From positions 1-64,000 of the forward strand of contig NZ_JAUOTN010000004.1 in NCBI RefSeq assembly GCF_030546575.1: a stretch of DNA of 64,000 nucleotides, read 5' to 3'. The notes beneath the pieces were generated by a model. It was not told the DNA's origin. It saw only the letters and a program-made list of their open reading frames with translations, and did no database searches. This DNA is from Pontibacter coccineus (GTDB taxonomy: Bacteria > Bacteroidota > Bacteroidia > Cytophagales > Hymenobacteraceae). Position 1 is the stretch's first letter; the number at the start of each line of letters is the position of its first letter. This document shows positions 1-8,290 of the stretch, one piece after another. Position numbers and translations under genes: made by a program.

Positions 1-61
1 AAAGGACTCTTCTGCCATCAAACGCCAATTGAATGCTGTCGGCTTCCAGTTTGTGGCTCAT
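1..61 (-). CDS. ABC transporter ATP-binding protein, N-terminal fragment (runs off window)
   Basis: Only the first 20 residues are inside the window. They begin MSHKLEADSIQLAFDGRRVL, the usual opening beta-strand of an ABC ATPase, in which LxFxxRxVL leads into the Walker A region; that region lies outside the window. The ATG overlaps the stop of the preceding membrane-protein gene in an ATGA arrangement, so the two are translationally coupled and probably form one transporter or one regulated unit. The identification rests on a short N-terminus and on the coupling to a small membrane protein, so it is moderate. Confidence 0.55.
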   Translation of the reverse strand, partial: MSHKLEADSIQLAFDGRRVL

Positions 62-366
62 CTGATTTTGTAGGCTAACACAGCGAGAAATACAAATAGG
101 AAAAGCTCGAAACCCAGGGTAGTTGCCCAGAGCACGGCCCTGGACACTCCCAAATTCTGGTAATAATAGTAATGGTTGCTCTTATAGCTGTTAACAAAGT
201 AGAATATAAGGCCAAGGGTGGCTACTTTAAACCAGAACAGCATACCGAAGATCATGAAATCGTAATCCCATAGTAGCTTGATACAGCAAATCGTGATCAC
301 CACCGAAGCTACGACAAAGCTTCTGTAGAAAGTCCAGATAAGTCTTGCTGTTTTGTGTAGCTTCAT
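58..366 (-). CDS. small integral membrane protein coupled to an ABC ATPase
   Basis: A 102-residue protein from the ATG at 366, starting MKLHKTARLIWTFYRSF. An in-frame ATG at 420 would add 18 non-hydrophobic residues and looks less natural. Three hydrophobic stretches (about residues 15-32, 36-55 and 76-98) and a tyrosine run (HYYYYQNLG) in the middle suggest an inner-membrane protein with three helices. Its stop overlaps the start of the ABC ATPase gene by 4 nt, so it is probably the ATPase's membrane partner or an accessory protein. I do not recognise a named family. The sequence is AT-rich compared with the rest of the window. Confidence 0.65.
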   Translation of the reverse strand: MKLHKTARLIWTFYRSFVVASVVITICCIKLLWDYDFMIFGMLFWFKVATLGLIFYFVNSYKSNHYYYYQNLGVSRAVLWATTLGFELFLFVFLAVLAYKIR

Positions 367-426
367 AAGGGTTGAATGTTTGGGGACATTTATGGATTCA
401 GCTAAGACCGTTGACGCCATTGTTCT

Positions 427-837
427 TTATTTTCGATTACCCTGTGCCTCAGCTGAATATTCTGTTTTTGACATTAAAATTGCAATGGCCGATATTACAA
501 CTGGTGAAAACAGGATTAACAGGTTTCTTATAGCTACATAAGAGTCCTCAAAACCAGAGAGGTGCGAGAAAAAAATGGGCATCAGCACTATGAATACGCC
601 CCCCACAACCAGTGAAACTATTGCTGAAAGCACGGAGAAGCGATCAGTTTTGAATCCTGACAGGCCATATTTTCTTGCATACCATCCTGTAACAGTAATC
701 AGGAAACACACAAAGAAGGTAATGATAGCTGCCCAGCTAGCCTCTCCAATGAAAAGCATTATAAAGCCAATTAGAGATGTAAGGGAAAAAATAATCATTG
801 TAAGCCAGGCACATACTCTAACAATTATTCTTTTCAT
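427..837 (-). CDS. hypothetical four-helix membrane protein
   Basis: A 136-residue protein starting MKRIIVRVCAWLTMIIFS, with four strongly hydrophobic segments (about residues 7-30, 34-50, 67-88 and 104-120) and a short polar tail (SKTEYSAEAQGNRK). No motif or family is recognised. It lies on the same strand as, and upstream of, the small membrane protein and ABC ATPase, with only 6 to 60 nt between genes depending on the start chosen, so co-transcription is likely. Base composition is AT-rich like its neighbours. Confidence 0.6.
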   Translation of the reverse strand: MKRIIVRVCAWLTMIIFSLTSLIGFIMLFIGEASWAAIITFFVCFLITVTGWYARKYGLSGFKTDRFSVLSAIVSLVVGGVFIVLMPIFFSHLSGFEDSYVAIRNLLILFSPVVISAIAILMSKTEYSAEAQGNRK

Positions 838-969
838 TGATCCTGTGTTAAATTACTATCTAACAGCCAAATATAATTTTCAATAGCATTTTAAAATTGA
901 CAACCTGGCCGTTACAAAAGGAGATAAACAAAACAGAAATTGCCAGCCATAGCCTTCCCGCTATTGAAA

Positions 970-1512
970 TTATACCTTGTTGTGGGGTGCTTTATTCTTT
1001 TCAAATTCAGTTTTGATTAACCGCTCTAATTCGTCGGATTTTATTTTCAACGAACCCGAAACTATAACGAGAGGAGAGCCATGAATTCTCCAATTGGATT
1101 TCATCGTTCGCTTGGAGGTTTTACTCCCAGCACGGTCCAAATATTTCTTTGGTTTGCTGGTAAAAACAATTAAGAGTCTTGTTGAGGAGACACCAGAAGT
1201 TTTAAATCCTTTTATGTCTTTCCATTCAATTAACCCGACTTTGCTCAAGTTGTCTATAACCCCATCCTTATCAATAGTTAGTCCAGACTTTTTACTAAAA
1301 ATTTGTTTCGTAAACACAGTAACTCCGATGCTGCAGAAAAGGAGATTAACTATTCCTATAAGTCTGATAGGGGTCTCGTGTGGAAATCTATCAGTAACGA
1401 ATGTGGAAGGTTCAAATGTAGATACAAGCCCAAATACCCAAAATACCAATACAACAGCCAGATGGATAGCAATCTTAGATTTGTTTAGCGGTATTTCAGT
1501 TTTATTTTCCAT
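970..1512 (-). CDS. STM3941 family membrane protein
   Basis: A 180-residue protein. The N-terminus MENKTEIPLNKSK, two membrane helices (about 17-35 and 47-67), the following KKSGLTIDKDGVIDN...LIEWKDI segment and the late GSPLVIVSGSLKIKSDELERL segment match my recollection of the STM3941 family, a PH-like cytoplasmic domain behind two helices. No enzymatic residues are evident and the function of the family is not established. It is separated from the gene upstream by an attC-like hairpin and belongs to the AT-rich patch, so it may be mobile cargo. Confidence 0.6.
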   Translation of the reverse strand: MENKTEIPLNKSKIAIHLAVVLVFWVFGLVSTFEPSTFVTDRFPHETPIRLIGIVNLLFCSIGVTVFTKQIFSKKSGLTIDKDGVIDNLSKVGLIEWKDIKGFKTSGVSSTRLLIVFTSKPKKYLDRAGSKTSKRTMKSNWRIHGSPLVIVSGSLKIKSDELERLIKTEFEKNKAPHNKV

Positions 1513-1526
1513 TCTTTCAAATTTCC

Positions 1527-1590
1527 CCTAACGGCTCTGCTAAACGACGGGCGAGGCCGTCGGCCGAGGCTGACGTTTAGGTGTTGTTGT
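1527..1590 (-). repeat. attC-like imperfect inverted repeat
   Basis: Between two same-strand small genes lies a compact GC-rich hairpin in AT-rich surroundings. CTAAACG (1540-1546) pairs with CGTTTAG (1574-1580), with nested GACGG/CCGTC pairing between them. Read on the minus strand it begins with ACAACAAC and ends with CGTTAGGGG, reminiscent of the R'' and R' boxes of integron attC sites, and it directly follows a stop codon as an attC should. The R boxes do not fit the consensus well, so a terminator or a REP-like hairpin is an alternative. Confidence 0.35.
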
Positions 1591-1611
1591 AAAGCGTTAT
1601 TCTTTTAACAT

Positions 1612-2022
1612 TTAGTGGTTGACTTTGCATACAGCAAAAGTTTTCCTGTCCGACAGTAGATATAAGTAATAGGTTTTGTCGTGTTTGTTTTTAGTAATTA
1701 AGGATTTAGACATATTCAATATATCTAGTTTATTTTGATATATGTAGCCGTCTAATTCAATATTTAAGTAGTAGCTGCCTTCTTTAAATCTGTCACTTGT
1801 TACGATTGAATTTTCCAAGTTTCGAAAAGCTAAGGAGTCGATTGTGAAAAGGTTGTATTCCATCATAGGTTCAAGGAGCCCACTTTCTTTTCCTGATTGA
1901 ATCAAGGTCGGCTTGTAAACTCTATCAAATTCAGCCATTTCATTTACATCATCAAACAGTTCGGTGTCTGTTTGACAACTGACAAATAGTAACGTGGCTA
2001 ATATTAAAAGAAGTCTGTTCAT
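1612..2022 (-). CDS. hypothetical lipoprotein
   Basis: A 136-residue protein with a lipoprotein signal peptide, MNRLLLILATLLFVSC, in which the lipobox cysteine is residue 16. The mature part is polar with no recognised domain (contains MMEYNLFTIDSLAFRNLENS). It is followed on its own strand by the attC-like hairpin, so it may be a gene cassette. AT-rich composition sets it apart from the synthetase gene that starts 170 bp away. Function unknown. Confidence 0.6.
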   Translation of the reverse strand: MNRLLLILATLLFVSCQTDTELFDDVNEMAEFDRVYKPTLIQSGKESGLLEPMMEYNLFTIDSLAFRNLENSIVTSDRFKEGSYYLNIELDGYIYQNKLDILNMSKSLITKNKHDKTYYLYLLSDRKTFAVCKVNH

Positions 2023-2196
2023 TTTTAATGCTTTACAACTTCTTCACAAGGGTAAACATACACTTTCCCGCATATTATCAAACATAGCGAAATTCCGTAA
2101 TTCATCCACCTTATCCTCAAGCATTTTAACAGTTTCTAATTTGACTTAAGAAATAGCAGCTATACCTTTGACCTCATCAAACCCAGCGCTATACCT

Positions 2197-3114
2197 GTGG
2201 AAACGAATCAGCCAATAAAAACCCGCATTGCCCCGACCCCCAGCGGTTACCTGCACCTGGGCAATGCGCTCTCGTTTGCCATTACCTGGGCGCTGGCCCG
2301 CCGTCAGCAGGGCATCGTCGCGCTGCGCATCGACGACCTCGACAATGCCCGCTTCCGGCCCGAGTACCTGCAGGACATCTTCGACACACTCGACTTCATG
2401 GGCCTCGACTACGACGAGGGACCGCGTAATGCCAAGGATTTTCAGGAGAACTACTCGCAGCTTTTGAGGCTGCCGGCTTACCAGGCCCAACTCGATAAAC
2501 TGGTGCAGCAGGGCATGGTGTATGCCTGTCCCTGCTCCCGCAGCCAGATAGCCGCCCTGTCGCCGCAGGGACTCTACCCGCTCACCTGCCGCGACGAGCA
2601 GCTGCCGCTCGACACGCCCCATGCCGCCTGGCGCGTTCGTATACCTGATGCAACTATTGTCTCTTTCCAGGACCAACTCCTGGGCCACTGCACGGTGCCG
2701 CTGGCTCTCGAAATGCCCGACTTTGTGGTGCGTCGCAAAGACGCTATACCTGCCTACCAGATCGCCTCGATCGTGGATGACCTGGCCATGGGTGTGAACC
2801 TGATCGTGCGGGGTGAGGACCTGATGCTCTCCACGGCGGCGCAGCTATACCTGGCGCAGCATACCGGGGCCACGGCTTTCACCAATGCAGCGTTTGTGCA
2901 CCACCCGCTCATTGTGAGCGAGGGCAATAAACTCTCCAAGTCGCACGACGCCCTTTCGCTTACCGAAATGCGCAAGGCCGGCCTCACCCCGCAGCAACTC
3001 TGGCAAAAACTGGCTACTCTACTTGGCTGGCACGACGCAGGTATAGCCGACGCGCAAAGTTTCCTGCAGCGGTTCCGGCTCCAGGAGCTGCCACGGCACA
3101 TCGCACAGGTATAG
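2197..3114 (+). CDS. gluQ: glutamyl-Q tRNA(Asp) synthetase
   Basis: A truncated class I glutamyl-tRNA synthetase homologue of 305 residues that would attach glutamate to the queuosine base of tRNA(Asp). It has the HIGH-like motif HLGN (20-23), the KMSKS-like KLSKS (244-248), and a zinc-binding set C111, C113, Y127, C131 matching the CxC...Y...C of GluQ-RS. It lacks the C-terminal anticodon-binding domain of GltX. The start is GTG at 2197; no better ATG lies upstream of the TPSGYLHLG motif. Several iterated motifs lie inside the gene, and the TAG stop itself is part of one. It stands alone on its strand and ends at a bidirectional terminator. Confidence 0.88.
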   Translation: METNQPIKTRIAPTPSGYLHLGNALSFAITWALARRQQGIVALRIDDLDNARFRPEYLQDIFDTLDFMGLDYDEGPRNAKDFQENYSQLLRLPAYQAQLDKLVQQGMVYACPCSRSQIAALSPQGLYPLTCRDEQLPLDTPHAAWRVRIPDATIVSFQDQLLGHCTVPLALEMPDFVVRRKDAIPAYQIASIVDDLAMGVNLIVRGEDLMLSTAAQLYLAQHTGATAFTNAAFVHHPLIVSEGNKLSKSHDALSLTEMRKAGLTPQQLWQKLATLLGWHDAGIADAQSFLQRFRLQELPRHIAQV

Positions 3115-3146
3115 CCCTGTGTTGTTGCTGCCAAACAGACACAAAA

Positions 3147-3192
3147 AAGCCCTGCTGTTTTCCAGGCTATACCTGGATCCACAGCAGGGCTT
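3147..3192. terminator. bidirectional terminator between convergent genes
   Basis: AAGCCCTGCTGT (3147-3158) pairs perfectly with ACAGCAGGGCTT (3181-3192), preceded by an A-run and followed by a T-rich stretch. The loop carries the iterated motif GCTATACCTG at 3166-3175 within a smaller CCAGG/CCTGG hairpin. Confidence 0.85.
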
Positions 3193-3209
3193 CTTGCTTT
3201 ATAGCAGAT

Positions 3210-3737
3210 TTACTTGGCTGCCTGTATCTTCACCGGCACTTCCAGGTTCTCCCAGCGCAGTACCATGCCATCTTTGGTGACATCATACGCCAGTCGCTCG
3301 CTCATAGAGGCAGCCTTACGAGGCTTGGCTTTTACACGCAGCGCGTCCTGTTTCTCGTCGTACTGCGTGCCCCACTGCTTGGCAGTCTTGTTGAAGATCA
3401 GGGTCCACTCCTCCTCGCCAGGTATAGCATAGAAGCTATAGGTGCCCGCCGGCAACTGCTGGCCTTCCACCAGCACGGCACGGTCGGTGGTGACGGTAGT
3501 GGCCTCGTTTGCGCCCGCACGCCATACCTCGCCATACGGCACCAGCTCACCCCAAATGGTGCGGCCCTTCACAGATGGGCTGCTGTAGTTGATGGTGATG
3601 GTAGCGTTTCCTACCTTGCCCGTGGCAGTAGCTGGCGGACTTGCTTTTGGCTTGGCGTCCTGCGCCCAGGCCGTGGATGAAACCAGGATGCCGATCAGCA
3701 GCATGGCAAGCGCATTTGTGAATTTCAGGTTTTTCAT
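3210..3737 (-). CDS. DUF2911 domain-containing periplasmic protein
   Basis: Starting at the ATG at 3737 gives a 175-residue protein with a clear signal peptide (MKNLKFTNALAMLLIGILVS, cleavage near AWA-QD). An in-frame ATG at 3806 would place 23 charged residues before it and is rejected. The mature domain has the DUF2911 signature: ITINYSSPSVKGRTIWG, VPYGEVWRAGANEAT, LPAGTYSFYAIPG and WTLIFNK. Such proteins are common secreted proteins of Bacteroidota without a known biochemical role. It ends at the shared terminator with the glutamyl-Q synthetase gene. Confidence 0.88.
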   Translation of the reverse strand: MKNLKFTNALAMLLIGILVSSTAWAQDAKPKASPPATATGKVGNATITINYSSPSVKGRTIWGELVPYGEVWRAGANEATTVTTDRAVLVEGQQLPAGTYSFYAIPGEEEWTLIFNKTAKQWGTQYDEKQDALRVKAKPRKAASMSERLAYDVTKDGMVLRWENLEVPVKIQAAK

Positions 3738-3945
3738 AGTGTTTATTTTGGTTTTGAAGGAAAGATAAGCAATTGACAGGTATTCTACTACAAGATTATC
3801 AGCCAATTAGCTAACGACCGCTGGCCGCTTCGGATTGTGTGGGCGGCCCGGAGGATTTCAGCGCCTGTGACGCGCCCTTTGCAGCACCCCGGGTTTTCTT
3901 GCGTATAGAAGGGAAAAGCTCCAAAAAGAGAAAGCCGCCGAACCT

Positions 3946-5301
3946 ATGCCTTCTTACGATCGAAACAGAAGAATATCTAAGCGAAATTTACGCGCCTCTA
4001 TACCCGGTAATGGGACACAAAGTACTGGACAGCCGCAACGCTATACCACTACGGCCACGCGCAGTAACCTTCGCACCAAATTTCGAAGAAGGAAACGTGT
4101 CCGCGGCTCAGCCGTGAAAGGAGCCCAGAACCGGCTGCGCAATTTCCGGCAGGCCTCCCTTTTGGCCGTGGCTATTACAGGTTTAATCCTGATCATGTTT
4201 GCCCCCAGCGAGGCCGGCCTGACGCAAGACAACTACCCCGAAACAGTTGCTGTAGTGGAAGAGGTGGCGGTGCAGGACCTGGTGCCTGGCGACACGGTTA
4301 AAGAGGAGGTGGTGGTGGAGAAGAAGGGCTCCACCAAAGAGGCGACCGATGAGGCGATCGGGGCGCTGCAGGGCCTCTGGGAAGGCTTTATTTTCAACCT
4401 GCCTAAAATCATCATTGCCTTCATCACCCTTATTCTGGCGTGGCTGACCGTCCGCATACTGCGGGCCATTCTGCTCCGCTCTATCGGTAAGTGGCAAAGC
4501 GCCAGCGCCATCATCTCCCTCACTTCCATTGCCGTGTGGTTACTGGCCATCGGGGTGGCACTCAGTGTGGTGGCAGGCGACATACGGGCGCTGGTCGGCT
4601 CTTTCGGACTGATCGGTCTGGCCCTGTCGTGGTCACTGCAGACACCCATCGAAAGTTTTACCGGCTGGCTCATGAATTCCTACCAGGGCTATTACCGAGT
4701 GGGAGACCGCATCCAAGTCGGTGATGTGTTCGGCGACGTTTACCGCATCGACTTTCTGACCACCACGGTTTGGGAGATCGGGGCGCCTTACCAGCCGGGC
4801 TTTGTGCGGGCCGAGCAGCCTACGGGCCGGCTGGTCACTTTCCCCAACAACGAAGTTTTGACGGGCACTGTGATCAACCTGACGGCCGATTTCCCCTATG
4901 TGTGGGACGAGTTGGATGTGGGCGTGGCCAACGAGTCGGATATGCCGCTTGCCATACAGGTGATCGAAAACGTGGCGCTGGAGCTCCTGGGCGATTACAT
5001 GAAAGCGCCGACGGCCTCTTACTCTCAGTTGCTGCAGGGGGCAGGCCTGGACAACACGGTCCCGGACAAGCCACAGGTATTCGTTTCCATGGAAGAGTCG
5101 TGGACCAATGTCACCATCCGCTACCTGGTGGGGGCACGCGAACGGCGCAAGTGGAAGAGTGAGCTCACGCTGCGCCTCACCATGGAGTTGAACAAGCCCG
5201 GATATATAAATAAAATCATACCGGTATACCCACGGCAGCAGGTACAGTTCATTAACCCCGATGGCACTCCTACGCAAGCCAACTCCGGAAGCAGGGGCTA
5301 A
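3946..5301 (+). CDS. MscS-family mechanosensitive ion channel
   Basis: A 451-residue inner-membrane protein. A basic cytoplasmic leader of about 65 residues precedes a first helix (71-88). An acidic segment rich in VVEEV follows, then helices at about 154-173 and 187-211, and the pore-lining glycine/alanine-rich helix (ALVGSFGLIGLALSWSLQ, 215-232). The MscS beta domain follows (YYRVGDRIQVGDVFGDVYRID), with the late RLVTFPNNEVLTGTVINL motif. It is likely a tension-gated osmotic release channel. The arginine-rich leader is unusual, but I see no alternative methionine before the first helix. No close partner gene. Confidence 0.88.
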   Translation: MPSYDRNRRISKRNLRASIPGNGTQSTGQPQRYTTTATRSNLRTKFRRRKRVRGSAVKGAQNRLRNFRQASLLAVAITGLILIMFAPSEAGLTQDNYPETVAVVEEVAVQDLVPGDTVKEEVVVEKKGSTKEATDEAIGALQGLWEGFIFNLPKIIIAFITLILAWLTVRILRAILLRSIGKWQSASAIISLTSIAVWLLAIGVALSVVAGDIRALVGSFGLIGLALSWSLQTPIESFTGWLMNSYQGYYRVGDRIQVGDVFGDVYRIDFLTTTVWEIGAPYQPGFVRAEQPTGRLVTFPNNEVLTGTVINLTADFPYVWDELDVGVANESDMPLAIQVIENVALELLGDYMKAPTASYSQLLQGAGLDNTVPDKPQVFVSMEESWTNVTIRYLVGARERRKWKSELTLRLTMELNKPGYINKIIPVYPRQQVQFINPDGTPTQANSGSRG

Positions 5302-5411
5302 TCCCAGAACACAACTGTTTTACTATCAATAATTTCCCAAATTCAGATTTGCTTCAGAATTGCACCGTATACTTGTAACATACCAATTTTTAAAACTTAA
5401 AACTTAGATTT

Positions 5412-5858
5412 ATGAAAAAGATACTAGTTGGATTTGCCTTCGTAATAGGCTCGGTTGTGGCAGTGCAGGCGCAGGACGTAGCAGAGAAAGATGTTCCGGA
5501 AGCTGTGAAGAGCGCCTTGTCGCAGAAGTATGCCAACGCCACTGACCTGGATTGGGAAAAGCATGGCGAAAACTACGAGGCTGATTTTGACGTGAACCGC
5601 ATCGACCACGCCGTGATGATCGACCCATCGGGCAAAATACTGATGACCCGGCATGATCTGATGGAGAAGGACCTGCCGCAGAACATACAAACTGCCATCA
5701 GCCAGAATTACAAAGGCATGCGCGTGGACGACGTGGAGCAGGTGGAGAAAGACGGCAACACCTATTATCAGCTGGAACTCGACCAGAAAGGAAAGGATAA
5801 AAAGATTGTGCTGTCAAAAGACGGAAAAGAGGTAACTGAACCAGCCTACTGGGACTAA
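5412..5858 (+). CDS. secreted PepSY-like domain protein
   Basis: A 148-residue exported protein with signal peptide MKKILVGFAFVIGSVVAVQA-Q. Two PepSY-like repeats follow: VPEAVKSALSQKYANATDLDWEKHGENYEADF and LPQNIQTAISQNYKGMRVDDVEQVEKDGNTYYQLEL. The alternating helix plus YY/YEA strand pattern is the PepSY-like family of small periplasmic proteins frequent in Bacteroidota. The role is unknown; related PepSY domains inhibit or chaperone proteases. Monocistronic, with a strong terminator 28 bp after the stop. Confidence 0.85.
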   Translation: MKKILVGFAFVIGSVVAVQAQDVAEKDVPEAVKSALSQKYANATDLDWEKHGENYEADFDVNRIDHAVMIDPSGKILMTRHDLMEKDLPQNIQTAISQNYKGMRVDDVEQVEKDGNTYYQLELDQKGKDKKIVLSKDGKEVTEPAYWD

Positions 5859-5885
5859 CAACCTGCTTTGTAAATATTGAATTTA

Positions 5886-5918
5886 AATGCCCGGAGCCTC
5901 GCTTCGGGCATTTTTTTT
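5886..5918 (+). terminator. Rho-independent terminator
   Basis: AATGCCCG/CGGGCATT stem with a ten-base loop followed by eight T residues, directly downstream of the PepSY-like gene. Confidence 0.9.
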
Positions 5919-6042
5919 GACCTATACCTTGCTGCCTCTACCTGCCATCGGATGACAGGCTGCCCCCGGCAGAGGATAAGCGAGCTGTATACCTGCGCTG
6001 AGTACACCCGTAGGAGGAGAACGCAAACCCACATCATCTTTC

Positions 6043-7800
6043 ATGCGCCTACTCTGGAACTACCTGCAGCCTCACCGGGGGCTGGTCATACTTTCGCTTC
6101 TGCTGGCCGGCGCCAGTCAGGTGCTAGCTTTGGTCGACCCGATCATTTTCGGCAAGATCATCGATAAGTATGCCACGCCGCCTTTTACCATGACGAGCGA
6201 GGAACGGGTGAAAGGTGCCTTGTGGCTGATGTTGCTGGCCGTTGTAGTGGCGCTTCTCTCGCGCCTGGCAAAGGCTTTTCAGGAGTATTTCACCAACCTG
6301 GTGGTGCAGAAGTTCGGGGTGCAGATCTTCAACGACGGCCTCAAGCAGACACTCAAACTTTCTTACCAGGAATACGCCGACCAGAACAGCGGCGAAACAC
6401 TTTCTATTCTGCAGCGCGTGCGCCGCGACACGGAGCGCTTCATCAACTCCTTCATCAACATCCTTTTCTCTTCCTTGGTGGGTGTGGGTTTTTTGGTCTG
6501 GTATGCCATTACCAAGCACTGGGCGCTGGTGCCGATCTTTATTATCGGGATGGTGGTGCTCGGCGGGCTTACCAGTATACTGAGTGCCAAGATCAAGACC
6601 ATGCAACGGTCCATCAACCGGGCCACCAACAAAATGTCGGGCGTGATCACAGAGTCGCTGCGCAACATTGAGCTGGTCAAGAGCCTGGGCCTCACCTACC
6701 CCGAAATACGCCGATTGCGGGAGCATACCGAGCGTATCTTCACGCTGGAAATGGCCAAGGTAAAGCGGGTGCGTACCCTTTCATTTCTGCAGGGCACTGC
6801 CCTTAATCTGCTCAGGCAATCCATTCTGTTCACGCTGCTCTGGCTGATTTTCCGGGATGTGCTCACCACCGGCGAACTGATCTCGATGCAGTTTATTTCG
6901 GTCAGCATCTTCGGTCCGCTGCAGGACATGGGCACCATCATCCTGACCTACCGCGAAGCAGAGGCCTCACTCCACAACTTCGCCGAACTGATGAACAAAC
7001 CCGTCGAGACCCGGCCCGAGTCGGCCATCAACGTGGGCCCGCTGCAGCAACTCCGTTTCGAGGACGTGGTATTCCGGCACAAAGGAGCGCCGCAGAATTC
7101 GGTGGACGGCATTTCCTTTGAGGCCAACACCGGCGACACCATAGCTTTCGTAGGGCCCTCGGGCTCCGGGAAATCCACACTGGTAAAGTTGCTGGTAGGG
7201 CTATACCTGCCGGCCAGCGGCGAGATCTACTACAACGGCACGCCTGTAAAGGAAATCTGGCTGAACGAGGCGCGCCGGCAACTGGGCTTTGTGACGCAGG
7301 AGACGAACCTGTTTTCGGGCACCATCAAGGAAAACCTGCAGTATGTGAAGCCCGACGCGACGGACGAGGAGGTGATCCGGGCCATGGAAAAAGCCTCTGC
7401 CACCCTCCTCCTCTCCCGCTCCGAGCAAGGCATCCATACCCAAATTGGCGAGGGCGGCCTGAAGATGTCGGGGGGCGAGAAGCAGCGCCTGTCCATTGCC
7501 CGCGCCCTCATCCGCAACCCACGCCTGCTCATTTTCGACGAAGCTACCTCGGCCCTCGATTCCCTCACCGAAGAGGAAATTACGGCTACCGTGAAAGAGA
7601 TATCGGCCCTGCGCGAGCAGATCACCATTCTGATCGCCCACCGCCTCAGCACCATCATGCACGCCGACACCATTTATGTGCTGGAAAAAGGCAAGATCGT
7701 GGAGCAGGGCAATCATGCTGAGCTTGTGGAGCAAAAAGGCCTGTACTACGCCATGTGGCGTCAGCAGATCGGCGAGCGCAAGGTGGAGCTGATCCGGTAG
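6043..7800 (+). CDS. ABC exporter, fused membrane and ATPase domains
   Basis: A 585-residue half-transporter of the lipid/drug exporter type. Residues 1-310 form six helices. The nucleotide-binding domain carries Walker A GPSGSGKST (about 370-378), Q-loop FVTQETNLFSG, signature MSGGEKQR (about 474), Walker B LLIFDEATSALDS (about 495) and H-loop IAHRLSTI (about 530). It probably works as a homodimer in the inner membrane; the substrate cannot be told from sequence. It stands alone, with no permease partner adjacent. The start MRLLWNYLQPHRG is typical of this family. Confidence 0.92.
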   Translation: MRLLWNYLQPHRGLVILSLLLAGASQVLALVDPIIFGKIIDKYATPPFTMTSEERVKGALWLMLLAVVVALLSRLAKAFQEYFTNLVVQKFGVQIFNDGLKQTLKLSYQEYADQNSGETLSILQRVRRDTERFINSFINILFSSLVGVGFLVWYAITKHWALVPIFIIGMVVLGGLTSILSAKIKTMQRSINRATNKMSGVITESLRNIELVKSLGLTYPEIRRLREHTERIFTLEMAKVKRVRTLSFLQGTALNLLRQSILFTLLWLIFRDVLTTGELISMQFISVSIFGPLQDMGTIILTYREAEASLHNFAELMNKPVETRPESAINVGPLQQLRFEDVVFRHKGAPQNSVDGISFEANTGDTIAFVGPSGSGKSTLVKLLVGLYLPASGEIYYNGTPVKEIWLNEARRQLGFVTQETNLFSGTIKENLQYVKPDATDEEVIRAMEKASATLLLSRSEQGIHTQIGEGGLKMSGGEKQRLSIARALIRNPRLLIFDEATSALDSLTEEEITATVKEISALREQITILIAHRLSTIMHADTIYVLEKGKIVEQGNHAELVEQKGLYYAMWRQQIGERKVELIR

Positions 7801-7966
7801 ATCGCATAGCGCTATACCTGTGAAAGTCTTGGTGGAACTTTGAGGACATTGCAACAACTTGAGCCTGCTGCTATAGTTACAGTCCTTTCCTGCAACCGAC
7901 TCACTACGAGTGCTTAAAGCACTAACTTGTCTTCCTTGGAAATTCTCTTCGCTTATACCTGGGGTC

Positions 7967-8189
7967 GTTAAGTTCTAATGAATTCTCCCCTCAAGGGCGG
8001 GGCCGTTACGTTATATTTTTTTGTCATCCTCTAAGGATCTTGGTAGCAAGTAGTGTAAGCTTAACCTCCCGGGGGAAGGGGCCCTCTATTTCAACCAAGT
8101 TTCTTTACAGAATGACAATAAATTTTAAGGGTAGTCTTTTAGAATGAAACGGCCCGCCCTTGAGGGGATGGTTCCCGGCAAAACTTAAC
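7967..8189. repeat. foldback (MITE-like) element with inverted arms
   Basis: GTTAAGTT (7967-7974) is inverted at 8182-8189. A 21-base arm at 7987-8007 (CCCCTCAAGGGCGG...) is inverted at 8148-8167 with a single G difference. Inside, a GTCATCCTCTAAGGATCTTGG segment (about 8022-8042) is imperfectly inverted at 8095-8117 (CCAAGTTTCTTTACAGAATGAC). A relative of that inner part recurs at 24365-24393. No coding potential. The rest of the 7801-8290 gap holds iterated-motif copies and nothing else recognised. Confidence 0.7.
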
Positions 8190-8290
8190 AACCCCGCCTC
8201 TACCTATACCTACGTCCGTGCAATGCATGGCAACTTTATACCTGCAGCTCAGGTATGCAAAGCAACAAATTGGAAACGAAGACTATACCT

